Below are positions 15,736-24,043 of a stretch of 64,000 nucleotides of DNA, piece after piece. Each line of letters opens with the position of its first letter. Position 1 is the first letter of the stretch. The position numbers and the translations under genes were made by a program. Below the pieces are notes generated by a model. The model saw nothing but the letters and a program-made list of their open reading frames with translations. It had not been told where the DNA came from and made no database searches. Source of the stretch: Salinicola endophyticus (lineage in GTDB: Bacteria > Pseudomonadota > Gammaproteobacteria > Pseudomonadales > Halomonadaceae). The stretch covers positions 33,019 through 97,018 of the forward strand of contig NZ_PZJO01000010.1 of the NCBI RefSeq assembly GCF_003206575.1. Reading direction: 5' to 3'.

Positions 15736-18443
15736 GAAATCCTGTACCAGACGGATGAACGAGTGTTGGCGTTTTCACCCGCGCCTCTGTTGATTTTACC
15801 CATGCACATCCACGTGCCTGATGGCTTACGGCTCTCGTCGTCGTTCCAAGCGGCGGTATAAGATAATTTGGATCCGGGCTTGGTAGCGCCAACGTCTGCG
15901 GCGCTGCTGTCATTGTTTTTGAGGAAAGCGTAAGTGCCGACTGCGCCTACTGAAACGTTTATCAGCCTAGGTTCGATGCCGCCTTCAGCGCGGTCGATAC
16001 GCCCCTCCTTGGTCACTCGGAATTTCCAGTCACCGCCGACTTTGAGGTCGATATAGCCACTCTTGCTGATACCTAAGTAGTCACCGGAATCGTTCTTGAT
16101 CGTGGCCCTGTCGTAATCCTTCTCTTTCAGCAGTCGGTCGCCACCGGCTTCCACCCAGCCGGGGCCGAGCAGCACGCGCGGGGTATCGGCAGAGGGGTCC
16201 TGATCGGCGAAGAAGGCCAGCGTATTGGCGCCGTCGTCGTAGACCAGACCGTCCCAGTTGGTCGAGCTCGTCGAGCCCAGCGGGACTTTGTTGTTGCCGG
16301 TATCCGAGCGCAGGAATTGGCTGGCTTGCAGCCCTTGTAGCCGGTCAGCGTCGACCCCGGAAAGGCCCGCCCCGTTGCCGCTGATCTTGCCGTTGAAGGT
16401 GACATCCTTGGAGCGGTAGTAAAGGCGCATCGCGGCGTTGGCGGGGATGCCGTCATCCCCGACGGCGCCCATGCCAATATGGCCACTGCCATCGCCGACA
16501 TAGGTGAGATGGAGTGCCGCATCGCCGCGCTGGCCACTTTCGCCAATCGAGAGTCCCGCGCCCTGAGAGAGCGCATTGTCGCCACTATTGGGAGAGTCGA
16601 GCGTCAGCCAGGGGCGGGTAGCATCGAAGACGACACCGCCATTATCAGCACTGACATTGATGTACTTGCTGCCGTCATACCAGGCATGGCGGAAGTTGGC
16701 GGTTTTGCCGTCCTGGTCTTCACCGTACCAGTGAAGACGCGCCTGGTTGCCGTCGACCCGAGCATCGGCGCGCTGGACGTTAGCGCTGCTGGGGTCGACC
16801 GCCCACTTGGTGATGCTGCGGAATAGCTGAACACCGCGCAGGTCGTTGGTGCCGGCGATGGTGGCGAGATCGCTGGCGTTGCCGGGGTGGTAGACCTCCT
16901 TGCCCTGGATTCTGAGCGTGGCGTCGGTGGCGATCCCGGCGTTGTCGATGCGGGCCCACTCCCGGCGTGCATCGGACGAGGCGTATTGATCGTTACGATC
17001 ATAAGCGCGAAAGACAAAGGGCTCTGCATAGTCGTCGGAGGTAAAGAACTCCAACTCCCCGTCGTTACCGGTGGGATTGTTGAAGCGGACCCCGCCTTGA
17101 TCATTGCCGCCGTTGGTCTTGAAGAGCAGCGTCGGCTGGGTGCCCTCGAGCGTGGCGTTGCCTTTGATATCTCGCACGAAATCCGCCGAGTGCAGACCAT
17201 CCAGCTTGTCCGCATCCAGACCGGAACCACTGCCCTGATTGCCTGCGTGCCAGATCGTCTTGCCCAGATAACGGAAGAAGCTCGGCGATACCGTCAGCAG
17301 TTCCTGAGCATCGGTACTTGCGCCAGGGTTGGCGTTGCCGCTGGGGCTGTAGGTCAGATTCAGGCGGTTGTTATCGAACCAGAGCGCGCTGCTGCCGGCA
17401 TTGGTCGTGCGATCAGCGAAGACGACGCCGGGTCCGAAGGCGCTGAGATGAAGGCCATAGCCATCCGCCACGTTGGCTGATGCGTGACCGGCGCCCCACA
17501 GTTTGAGCCCACCGGCGATCTGCTGATGCGCCTGGCCTCGACGCCAGACGAGATCGTCGGCGTGACGGCCATCCACCGTATCCGCATCCAGCCCCTTGCC
17601 GGGGCCTTCGTCGCGCCGAGCCGCGGTACCCAGCGCGCCCAGGGCGTTCTGCACCGTGGTCGGATTGCCGAGCTTGGCCAGACCCTCGACGGAGATCCGC
17701 GTCGCGGCGTGGGCGCTGCCCTCGGTGCGGTGGGCGTCGAGCGCCGACTTGTTGGCCGCCGGCGTCACCGCGCGGGCGTTGTCGCTGCCCTCCTTGGTCT
17801 CGGCGTAGGTGGCGAGCTCGACCATGCCCTGGGCGTTGGTGGTGGCCGCCGGGTGGTTGCGGCTGGCGGCATGGTCGTTGAGTTGCTTCAGCGTGGCGTA
17901 GGCGGCGAGCACCTTGTCGATGAACGCCTTGAGGGTGCGCGGGACGACGCCGCGGCGGGCGTCGCTGCCGGCGTCGACCTCGGCCTGGGTGGCGAGCTCG
18001 AGCACCCCGGCGACCTCGGTGGTGGCCGGCGGGTTGAGAAAGGCGGCGTCACCGAAGGTGATCGCGGAGACGTCGAGGGCTTCGACCACCAGGTCGGTGG
18101 CCAGCAGCAGGGTCGAGGGGGCGGCCTTCTCGATGATCCACTCGCTTTGCGAATAGACCGCGAAGAGCACGCCGGTGTCGGTGAACAGGCCGATCTCGCC
18201 GACGGCGTAGGTGTCGCTGCTCTCGTCCTGCACGCTGACGTGCAGGGTGTCGGCGGCGACCGCCTGGCCGGCCATGCTGGCCAGGCGCTTGATCGGTTCG
18301 CGCAGGGCGGTCTGGTCGGCGCTGGGGGTATAGCGGCCGCGGCCGAAGCCGATTTCGCTGAGGGTCAGGGCCGTGGTGCCGTCGTGGTCGGCGTCGACCA
18401 GCGCGGCGCGGCCGGCATCGGTGATGGTGAAGACGATGGCCAT
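15732..18443 (-). CDS. Tail fibre protein (gpH-like), receptor-binding
   Basis: A 903-residue fibre. Residues 1-150 form the baseplate-attachment domain (MAIVFTITDAGRAALVDADH onward, DUF3751 type). Next come short fibre repeats of the form TTEVAGVLELATQAEVDAG and NAQGMVELATYAETKEGSDN. The shaft then has three GLDAD-x-[LV]-x-G segments (near 290, 400 and 690). The C-terminal part is Gly/Ser/Asp-rich and ends SGTWMCMGKINRG...SSVWYRIS; it should bind the target cell surface. Start ATG has AGAGGA upstream; an in-frame earlier start lies inside gpI. The last 150 bases are more AT-rich, matching the chaperone's N-terminal half, and point to exchange of the fibre tip. Confidence 0.9.
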   Translation of the reverse strand: MAIVFTITDAGRAALVDADHDGTTALTLSEIGFGRGRYTPSADQTALREPIKRLASMAGQAVAADTLHVSVQDESSDTYAVGEIGLFTDTGVLFAVYSQSEWIIEKAAPSTLLLATDLVVEALDVSAITFGDAAFLNPPATTEVAGVLELATQAEVDAGSDARRGVVPRTLKAFIDKVLAAYATLKQLNDHAASRNHPAATTNAQGMVELATYAETKEGSDNARAVTPAANKSALDAHRTEGSAHAATRISVEGLAKLGNPTTVQNALGALGTAARRDEGPGKGLDADTVDGRHADDLVWRRGQAHQQIAGGLKLWGAGHASANVADGYGLHLSAFGPGVVFADRTTNAGSSALWFDNNRLNLTYSPSGNANPGASTDAQELLTVSPSFFRYLGKTIWHAGNQGSGSGLDADKLDGLHSADFVRDIKGNATLEGTQPTLLFKTNGGNDQGGVRFNNPTGNDGELEFFTSDDYAEPFVFRAYDRNDQYASSDARREWARIDNAGIATDATLRIQGKEVYHPGNASDLATIAGTNDLRGVQLFRSITKWAVDPSSANVQRADARVDGNQARLHWYGEDQDGKTANFRHAWYDGSKYINVSADNGGVVFDATRPWLTLDSPNSGDNALSQGAGLSIGESGQRGDAALHLTYVGDGSGHIGMGAVGDDGIPANAAMRLYYRSKDVTFNGKISGNGAGLSGVDADRLQGLQASQFLRSDTGNNKVPLGSTSSTNWDGLVYDDGANTLAFFADQDPSADTPRVLLGPGWVEAGGDRLLKEKDYDRATIKNDSGDYLGISKSGYIDLKVGGDWKFRVTKEGRIDRAEGGIEPRLINVSVGAVGTYAFLKNNDSSAADVGATKPGSKLSYTAAWNDDESRKPSGTWMCMGKINRGAGENANTRSSVWYRIS

Positions 18444-18453
18444 CGGGGGTCCT

Positions 18454-19008
18454 CTAGTGGGCGGTGGCCGCCAGGCGGCGGTAGACGAAGGCGCGGGCGC
18501 CGCCGGCGACGCCGACACCGCCTGCGGCGCTGAGCCCGGCGGTGAAGGTGAAGTGCGCGCGGACCGGCTTGGTGCGGGTGATCTCGTCGACGATGTCCTG
18601 CTGGAACTCGGCGCTGCGGGGCACCTCGGCGCCCAGAGTCAGCACCACGTCGAAGGTGTGCGGCGGGCCCGGCTCGGCCTTCTGCCACCACTCGCGCAGG
18701 GCGAGGCTGGCGCCGAAGGAGCGGACCACGTCGCGCACGCTCTTGGCGGTGCCCTTGCGGCGCTGGATCTCGATCGCGTCGCGGATGCGCTGGCGCTTGA
18801 TGCGTTCCGGCCAGTAGGGCTGCCAGGCATCCAGCGAGAGCGCCCAGGCGAGCCACGGCAGCAGCTCGGCGGGGCAGGTGTCCGGGTTCCACAGCGCGCG
18901 CAGCGGCACCGGCAGCTCGCTGGCGCCGGCGGCGGTGGTCTCCAGGGCGTGCTCCAGGGGGCTGGCATTGGGCGGCAGCAGGCTGGCGCGGGGGCGCGGC
19001 TCACTCAT
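18454..19008 (-). CDS. Tail protein I (baseplate, gpI)
   Basis: A 184-residue homologue of P2 gpI, a baseplate wedge component that links to the fibre. The family block PDTCPAELLPWLAWALSLDAW followed by RIRDAIEIQRRKGTAKSVRDVVRSFG is intact. ATG at MSEPRP has GGAGGT four bases upstream and overlaps the gpJ stop; an ATG 15 bases earlier is less well placed. Confidence 0.92.
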   Translation of the reverse strand: MSEPRPRASLLPPNASPLEHALETTAAGASELPVPLRALWNPDTCPAELLPWLAWALSLDAWQPYWPERIKRQRIRDAIEIQRRKGTAKSVRDVVRSFGASLALREWWQKAEPGPPHTFDVVLTLGAEVPRSAEFQQDIVDEITRTKPVRAHFTFTAGLSAAGGVGVAGGARAFVYRRLAATAH

Positions 19009-19900
19009 CGAGACCTCCGTCACGCAGCGCGATCTCGGTGCAGTGGGTCGCCTGGGTGCGGTCGATCACCAGGCTCACCGCGGGCTCGGCCAGCTCGACC
19101 CGCTGCACTCCGGGCTGATGCAGCGCGGCGTAGAGCCCGGAGAGGGTGACATCGAGCCCCAGGCGGTGCTGCTGCTCGGCATAGATGGCGGCGGCGGCGC
19201 GCGCTTCGCGCATCACCACTTCGCGGTCGGGGCCGGCGTAGAAGTAGAGGGTGGCGTCGATGCGGTAGTCGACGATCTCGGCGCTGCGCACGCTGACATG
19301 GTCGGTGAGCGGGCGAACGTCCTCCGCCGAGAGGGTGGCGTCGACGTGGGCGAGCAGGGCCGCCGGGGCGCTGCCGTCGCCGTCGCGGGCGAGTACGGTG
19401 ACCACCACCTCCCCCGGCGCCGGGCTGGTGGCGCTGGCATCCAGCACCTGGCCGTCGGCGGAGAGCGCATGGAAGACGTAGGCGCCCTCGGGGCCGGCGG
19501 TGGAGAAGCCCTCCAGCGAGAGCTGGATGCGCCGGCGCAGGTCGGCATCCGTCTCCAGCGTCGCCGGCACCGGCGGCACGGCCGCGGGGTCGCCGGCGTC
19601 CAGGGTCTGGCGGGCGACGCCGAAGAGCGCGCCGAGGTGGTCGAGATCGGCGCCGCGGGCGTAGGCGAGCATCACCCCCTGGGCGGCTTCGTTGATCCGC
19701 TGACGCAGCAGCAGCTCGCGATAGGCGGCGGCCTGCAGGATCTTGTAGGCGGGGTCGGACTCGACGCTGACATCGAATGCCGGGGCCCGCGCGCGCAGAT
19801 CGGCGAGCAGGGCGGCGAAGATCGTCTCGAAGTCGAGTGGCTCGACGATATCCGGCGCGGGCAGCCGCGAGAGATCGACGGCGGTGAAGCCTCCGGCCAT
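19001..19900 (-). CDS. Baseplate wedge protein J (gpJ)
   Basis: A 299-residue protein of the P2 gpJ / T4 gp6-like family. It begins VDLSRLPAPDIVEPLDFETI and contains RINEAAQGVMLAYARGADLDHLGALFGV and a long middle domain with GEVVVTVLARDGDG. Members dimerise to build the iris of the baseplate that triggers sheath contraction. It begins three bases after the gpW stop and overlaps gpI. Confidence 0.93.
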   Translation of the reverse strand: MAGGFTAVDLSRLPAPDIVEPLDFETIFAALLADLRARAPAFDVSVESDPAYKILQAAAYRELLLRQRINEAAQGVMLAYARGADLDHLGALFGVARQTLDAGDPAAVPPVPATLETDADLRRRIQLSLEGFSTAGPEGAYVFHALSADGQVLDASATSPAPGEVVVTVLARDGDGSAPAALLAHVDATLSAEDVRPLTDHVSVRSAEIVDYRIDATLYFYAGPDREVVMREARAAAAIYAEQQHRLGLDVTLSGLYAALHQPGVQRVELAEPAVSLVIDRTQATHCTEIALRDGGLDE

Positions 19901-19903
19901 GGT

Positions 19904-20254
19904 TTAGGTCTCCTGTCCCAGGGGGATGTCGAAGGTGAGGTCGGCGCCGTCGTCGACCCGCTCGGCCTGCACGCTGAGCGTCAGCCGCCCGGGGCGCTCA
20001 GCGGAGACGTGGCGCTGGATCTGGGTCACCCGAATGCGCGGCTCCCAGCGCATCAGCGCCACCACGCAGGCGGCATAGGCGCGCAGGGCGGTGGCGCCAT
20101 CCAGCGGCTGGTCGATCAGCTCCGGCAGCAGCGAGCCGTAGTCCCGCCGCATCACCCGCGAGCCGAGGGGCGTGGTGAGAATGTCGGTGACGGATTGGCG
20201 GATATGCGCGATGCCCTCCAGCGCCGCACCGCTGGTGCGATCCATGCCGGCCAT
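19904..20254 (-). CDS. Baseplate wedge protein W (gpW, gp25-like)
   Basis: A 116-residue lysozyme-like wedge protein of the gp25/gpW family. Key segments are GIAHIRQSVTDILTTPLGSRVMRRDYGSLLPELID and the C-terminal part with EPRIRVTQIQ. It is thought to nucleate sheath assembly at the baseplate. One-base overlap with the gpV stop. Confidence 0.93.
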   Translation of the reverse strand: MAGMDRTSGAALEGIAHIRQSVTDILTTPLGSRVMRRDYGSLLPELIDQPLDGATALRAYAACVVALMRWEPRIRVTQIQRHVSAERPGRLTLSVQAERVDDGADLTFDIPLGQET

Positions 20255-20892
20255 CAGTTCACCCCGTCCGTCTGGTCGCCGCCGCGCTTCACGCCGCCGT
20301 GGGTGTGGCTCGCGCTGATGTCGCGGCCGTTGCTGGTCACCGCACCGGTGAAGCGGACGTCGCCGGCCATCGTCGCGGTCTGGCCGCTGGGCTGGCTGAA
20401 GTTACCGTTGAGCGTGAGATTGCCGTTGATCACGGTGTCGGCATTGAGTGTGGCTCCACCCGCGGCGGTGGCGGTGAGGGCGGCAGCGGTGGTGACGCTC
20501 ACCGCGCCCTGGGCGTCGAGACCGGCGGAGCCGGGCAGGGTGGCGCTCAGGTGGCTGGCGGCGTGGTCGTAGGCGATCACCGCGCCGTCGGGCATCTCGA
20601 TCAGGGTCAGGTTGGCGTCATGGCTCGGCGCCGGCACGGCATCCGAGTTCAGCGCCGGCAGCACCAGGGCGCCGCGCAGCTCGCCGCCGGGGGCGAGCAG
20701 CAGCACCTGCTCGCCCAGGGTGGGCGGATTCCAGCTGCGGGTGTGGCCGGCGCGGGCGGTCAGCCACGGCAGCCAGTCGGTGAGCAGCGCACCGCTCTGG
20801 ATGCGCACACGCACCGCGGCGTGGTCGATCGCGGCGACACGGCCGACGCGGATCAGATTGTGGAGCAGACGGGCAAGTTCAACGGGATTCAT
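20254..20892 (-). CDS. Baseplate spike protein V (gpV)
   Basis: A 212-residue spike. The N-terminal OB-fold region (VGRVAAIDHAAVRVRIQSG, then WNPPTLGEQVLLLAPGGELRGALVL) is typical of gpV. A beta-helical stem follows (TLNADTVINGNLTLNGNF). The tip holds SHTHGGVK, with the His-x-His pair that binds an iron ion at the apex of P2-type membrane-attacking needles. The preceding interval holds short tandem repeats and repeat element B instead of a gpS gene. Confidence 0.93.
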   Translation of the reverse strand: MNPVELARLLHNLIRVGRVAAIDHAAVRVRIQSGALLTDWLPWLTARAGHTRSWNPPTLGEQVLLLAPGGELRGALVLPALNSDAVPAPSHDANLTLIEMPDGAVIAYDHAASHLSATLPGSAGLDAQGAVSVTTAAALTATAAGGATLNADTVINGNLTLNGNFSQPSGQTATMAGDVRFTGAVTSNGRDISASHTHGGVKRGGDQTDGVN

Positions 20893-20985
20893 GGCGCACC
20901 GGTGGCGGGAGACGGCATGCGCTCATGGTCCGCGGCGCGGGGCGGGCTGGCGAGCCGCGGGCGTTGTCAGCGGGGGTTCGACTGT

Positions 20986-21092
20986 TATCGCCCCCGGGGC
21001 CGGTATCGCCCCCGAAGCCGGGCGTTAGGCTTTTTATCGCCCCCGAAGCCGGGCGTCAGGCTTTTTATCGCCCCCGAAGCCGGGCGTCAGGC
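20986..21092. repeat. 31-base tandem repeats, three copies plus one degenerate
   Basis: The unit TATCGCCCCCGAAGCCGGGC plus GTYAGGCTTTT is repeated at 21004-21034, 21035-21065 and 21066-21092 (last copy cut short), with a partial copy at 20986-21003. Each unit has an inverted CGCCC/GGGCG pair followed by CAGGCTTTTT, so it resembles a serial weak terminator on the plus strand. It abuts repeat element B. Confidence 0.75.
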
Positions 21093-21260
21093 AATGTCTG
21101 AAAAGTCGACGAGCGAAGGTCAGACCGGGGCGCGTAGCTAAGGCAAAAATTGGCGAGGGAGCGGAGTTTACAGGGTGTAAATGAGCATCCTGACCGGGCT
21201 GGCGCTCCAGCCAATTTTTAACGCCGTATGGGCGAGCGCAGTACTTTTCAGACATTGCCT
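21089..21260. repeat. Palindromic repeat element, copy B
   Basis: A 172-base element bounded by perfect 18-base inverted ends: AGGCAATGTCTGAAAAGT at 21089 and ACTTTTCAGACATTGCCT ending at 21260. On the minus strand the interior reads GGCGTTAAAAATTGGCTGGA, then a GCCAGCCCGGTCA block and ATTTACACCCTGTAAACTCC, matching copy A. The terminal CTAGG supplies the TAG stop of the gpR gene at 21259-21261, the same arrangement as in copy A. No coding capacity. Confidence 0.8.
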
Positions 21261-21753
21261 AGGCCAGCGGGCCATCCCACTCGGCCACTAACCGATACCC
21301 CTCCTCACCCGCGCTCTCGTCGCGCACCAGCAGCTGCCAGTGCTCGGCGGGGCAGGTCTCGGCGTCGAAGGCGGGTTGGCGGTGGTCGAGGGTGATCTCG
21401 CCGCTGTCGCAGTCATGGGTCGCCACCACGCGCGACTCGAGCGGCACCCACAGGCGCAAATCGGCGGGCGTCTCCCCGGCGAAGATCCAGGAGAAGCGCA
21501 GCCCCGGTTCCGGCCCCAGCTCCGGCTGATAGCGCGCCAGCCACGCCAGCAGCGGCAGCATCACCGCATCCAGGGTGTCGTCGTAGGCGTGCAGCGTCAG
21601 CTGCGCGGTCACCGCGTAGCCGTGGGAGAGCGACGCCCCCGCGGCGAACCGGAGCCGCCCCTCATCCACCTGGGCCGAAAGCCGGTTCGGCATCCCCTGC
21701 AGCGCCGGTACGGTGCGCCGCAGGTGTTCAATCAGTGCGTTCAGCAGGTGCAT
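21259..21753 (-). CDS. Tail completion protein R (gpR)
   Basis: A 164-residue homologue of P2 gpR. It begins MHLLNALIEHLRRTVPALQGMPNRLSAQVDEGRL and contains a conserved YQPELGPEPGLRFSWIF segment. In P2, R and S finish the tail before head joining. Here R is kept, but no gpS gene lies between R and V; the space holds repeats. Its TAG stop is formed by the end of repeat element B. Confidence 0.85.
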   Translation of the reverse strand: MHLLNALIEHLRRTVPALQGMPNRLSAQVDEGRLRFAAGASLSHGYAVTAQLTLHAYDDTLDAVMLPLLAWLARYQPELGPEPGLRFSWIFAGETPADLRLWVPLESRVVATHDCDSGEITLDHRQPAFDAETCPAEHWQLLVRDESAGEEGYRLVAEWDGPLA

Positions 21754-22003
21754 GCCGGGTCTCCTTCAGGGTGGTCACCAGACCGTTATGTCGAATCGCG
21801 CAGGCGTGGTACTGCGCCGCCCAGTCGCGCAGCGTCAGCACCACGCTGGCCCCGCTGCCGTCACTCAGCGGCGGCAGGGTCGTCGGGCAGCGGCTCAGCA
21901 GTGTCTGTTGGATCGGGGGCGCGGCCGGCGGCGGCAGCGTTGAGCAGGCGCACAGCGTCAGGCTCAAGGCAGACGCGGCGATAAATCGGCTTCTGAATCT
22001 CAC
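21728..22003 (-). CDS. Outer-membrane spanin lipoprotein (Rz1-like)
   Basis: A 91-residue protein nested in another frame of the Rz-like gene and running past it. It has a short signal with a lipobox (SLTLCACSTLPPP, Cys near residue 20) and a proline-rich start of the mature part, typical of Rz1. The GTG start has GGGGAGTGG just upstream. With the inner-membrane spanin it should fuse the membranes at the last step of lysis and free the particles. Confidence 0.8.
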   Translation of the reverse strand: MRFRSRFIAASALSLTLCACSTLPPPAAPPIQQTLLSRCPTTLPPLSDGSGASVVLTLRDWAAQYHACAIRHNGLVTTLKETRHAPAERTD

Positions 22004-22229
22004 GAACCACTCCCCGGTCGATGACCCGTTGATGGGCGTCCAGGGTCGCCAGCCGCGCCTCGACCACCCCGGCAATCACCGACTCCCGCGCCAACGCCCG
22101 GGCCGTGGCGGCCTGGGCCGCCTCCAGCGCCGTGAAGCGCCGGGCATCCTCCAGCCAGCCGCGGCTGAACCAGCCGGCGCCGGTGGCCAGCGCCAGCCCG
22201 ACGGCCAGGGCGAACAGGCGCAGGGTCAT
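21861..22229 (-). CDS. Inner-membrane spanin (Rz/LysB-like)
   Basis: A 122-residue protein with one N-terminal membrane helix (LRLFALAVGLALATGAGW) and a helical, Ala/Arg-rich periplasmic part (about 25-75), as in Rz-type spanins. The ATG overlaps the endolysin stop by four bases. The Rz1-like gene is nested in another frame of its 3' half, a layout known from lambda, P2 and many lysis cassettes. Confidence 0.8.
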   Translation of the reverse strand: MTLRLFALAVGLALATGAGWFSRGWLEDARRFTALEAAQAATARALARESVIAGVVEARLATLDAHQRVIDRGVVREIQKPIYRRVCLEPDAVRLLNAAAAGRAPDPTDTAEPLPDDPAAAE

Positions 22230-22729
22230 CCATCCAGCCCCGCCAGGCACAGCTCGCGCTCCGCCTCACGCCGTCGCACCAGCCCCGGCAGCCGGCGCCC
22301 ATCGGCATAGACCCAGCGCGCAAGCTCGTTACACGCGGCGCGGATCTCGCCCGCGTTCAGCCGCGTCAGCAGGGTCGAGTCGCGAAACGCCCCCTCACCG
22401 ACGTTGAACACGAACGACGCCAGCGCCGCCCGCCGCGCCGGGGTCAGGGTCGCCTGGGCGGCGGGCGTCAGCGCGGCATCGACCACCGCGAAGGCGTGGC
22501 CGAGATCGCCGGCCAGCAGCGCCTCGCAATCCGCCGGGGTCAGCGTCTGCCCCAGCGCCACCTCGGCCCCGGTATGCCCGGTGCAGATCGTCGGCACCCC
22601 CACCGGATCGGGATAAGCCGTCAGCTGGGTGCCCTCGAACTGCTTGACCACCTGAATCGAGATCGACAGCGCCAGCGCACAGGCACCGCCGATCGCGCCG
22701 CCGCCGATCCAGCGCGCCAGCGGGCTCAC
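22226..22729 (-). CDS. SAR endolysin, GH24 lysozyme
   Basis: A 167-residue lysozyme that cuts peptidoglycan. The core VKQFEGTQLTAYPDPVGVPT carries the Glu-8-Asp-5-Thr triad of T4-type (GH24) lysozymes, and FVFNVGEGAFRDSTLL and RREAERELCL are family blocks. The N-terminal GGAIGGACALALSIS is a weakly hydrophobic, Ala/Gly-rich helix that looks like a signal-arrest-release anchor, so export would use Sec, with activation by the holin. Start overlaps the holin stop by four bases. Confidence 0.9.
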   Translation of the reverse strand: MSPLARWIGGGAIGGACALALSISIQVVKQFEGTQLTAYPDPVGVPTICTGHTGAEVALGQTLTPADCEALLAGDLGHAFAVVDAALTPAAQATLTPARRAALASFVFNVGEGAFRDSTLLTRLNAGEIRAACNELARWVYADGRRLPGLVRRREAERELCLAGLDG

Positions 22730-22929
22730 GACTGCCTCCGCTGCGCCCGCCAGGCACGCCAGCGCGCGAGATAGCGCGGCACCAGCAGCCCGATCTGCAG
22801 CACCAGATAGGCCAGCGTCAGCAGCGTTACCCAGCTCGACGGCGTCATGCCTCCGGCGTGCAGCAGCGAGACCAGCGCCGGCGGGGCCGTCTTGAACGCC
22901 TCGGTGGTGATATTCAACTGATGGGCCAT
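22726..22929 (-). CDS. Holin
   Basis: A 67-residue protein with one clear membrane helix (WVTLLTLAYLVLQIGLLVP, residues 33-51) and a basic tail (RYLARWRAWRAQRRQ). Size, topology, AGGA before the ATG and position just before the endolysin all fit a phage holin that times lysis. Confidence 0.82.
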   Translation of the reverse strand: MAHQLNITTEAFKTAPPALVSLLHAGGMTPSSWVTLLTLAYLVLQIGLLVPRYLARWRAWRAQRRQS

Positions 22930-23011
22930 ACCGATTCCTGCGTCGACGCGCGCCAGCGTGACCGCCACACCGGCCCGCGACGAGATGAAAGAAGAGGTGC
23001 CCGGGCCGGGC

Positions 23012-23227
23012 TCAGCGCCACAGCTCGACCACGCGCGGGGTGGGCGGTGGCGACGCGATATCCGGCAGCACCACCAGTGTGGCGCTCGGCAGCCGCGGGC
23101 CCAGGGCGCACAGCCCGGGATTGTGCGCCAGCACCTGCACCACCAGATCGGTACGCCCGTAGTGGCGCTGGCACAGGCGATCGACGGTATCGCCCTGAAG
23201 ACTCGACACGGTTCGCGGCACGCGCAC
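23012..23227 (-). CDS. Tail protein X (gpX)
   Basis: A homologue of P2 gpX, a LysM-like tail protein. The core QGDTVDRLCQRHYGRTDLVVQ and HNPGLCALGPRLPSATLVVLPDI is diagnostic. The start is uncertain: the GTG used here has a GGGGGT stretch upstream and gives 71 residues, the usual size; another GTG at 23284 has GAGGT upstream and would give 90 residues. This is the first gene of the tail cluster; in P2 the capsid genes stand before it, but here none exist. Confidence 0.85.
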   Translation of the reverse strand: MRVPRTVSSLQGDTVDRLCQRHYGRTDLVVQVLAHNPGLCALGPRLPSATLVVLPDIASPPPTPRVVELWR

Positions 23228-23284
23228 ACCCCCGGATTGGCACTCGACTCGCCCGAGCCCCGCGCCGATGAGCGGCGCGGGCAC

Positions 23285-23740
23285 CCCGGCACCTCACGAT
23301 CCCCCGAGAGTGCGACGCCCGCCCGTCGGCCTCAATCCACCCTGAACGTCCACCGCTCAGGGACAACCCACGCCAGCGACAGCGGCCTGCCAAGCGGGGG
23401 CAAGACACGGATCTGGTCGTGGCGACAAGGGCGGGAGAACAGGACGCTAGACGGGGGGAGAAGATGATGAACACTTCCCCCGCACACTCCACGACAGCTC
23501 CCTGGAGAGCTGGGGTATGCGTAGCGTGGGAAAGGCTAACCTATTGTTTCTTCTCGATAGTGACGTTGTCTTGTAATCAGTAGGGCTGGCCGTCAGCACG
23601 GTGTCAGTCGGCGTGTAGAAAGCTGTGATAGAGAGGTAAATCGGCCGCCGAGTAGCAGGTTTATCGTCCTCCATGCGAGGCCGGGCACACCTATACTCGC
23701 TCCTGTCCCCGCGGGCGATGGACGCGACTCAGGAGGTGGA
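23285..23740. other. Intergenic region upstream of the tail cluster
   Basis: About 450 bases without a convincing gene. It should hold the minus-strand promoter of the X-to-G transcript and the plus-strand promoter of the next gene; a TATACT at 23692-23697 may be the -10 of the latter. No integrase, repressor or capsid remnant is seen. Confidence 0.5.
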
Positions 23741-24043
23741 ATGAAGACGCTTGCCGTTATCTTGGCACTGAGTTGCCTGGGCCAGGGGGCCGGCGCCTTG
23801 GCCGGTGACTGTGCCGAGTTCCGCTGCCGTTATGGGGACGTGCCGCGTCCGCCCGAACCGTTGATCACGGAGCCCTTTCATGTCTTCTATGGCCAGCCGA
23901 CGACGCGGCCGATGGTGCCCTATCAACGGCTCGATGCCGGGCGCGCCCAAGCGGACGTAGCCATCAGACAGGATAGCGAAGCGGAATCCATGGCATCTTC
24001 CAGGCATGAGGAGGCGCAGTCTGCGGTGCGCTCGGCACCGTGA
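23741..24043 (+). CDS. Small exported hypothetical protein
   Basis: A 100-residue protein with a signal peptide (MKTLAVILALSCLGQGAGALA, cut before GDC). The mature part has two close cysteines (DCAEFRC) and a proline-rich stretch (GDVPRPPEPLITEPF). ATG has a strong AGGAGGT site. No family recognised. It is divergent from the tail cluster, and its ties to it are unknown. Confidence 0.65.
   Translation: MKTLAVILALSCLGQGAGALAGDCAEFRCRYGDVPRPPEPLITEPFHVFYGQPTTRPMVPYQRLDAGRAQADVAIRQDSEAESMASSRHEEAQSAVRSAP

Noticed and set aside
20986-21092. CRISPR-like array
   Set aside because: The 31-base units are directly adjacent without unique spacers, and no cas gene is present.
6829-23284. Complete prophage
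   Set aside because: No integrase, attachment repeats, repressor, replication, terminase or capsid genes could be found on either side.
23447-23674. 75-codon minus-strand frame upstream of gpX
   Set aside because: No Shine-Dalgarno, no family and low-quality composition; treated as intergenic.
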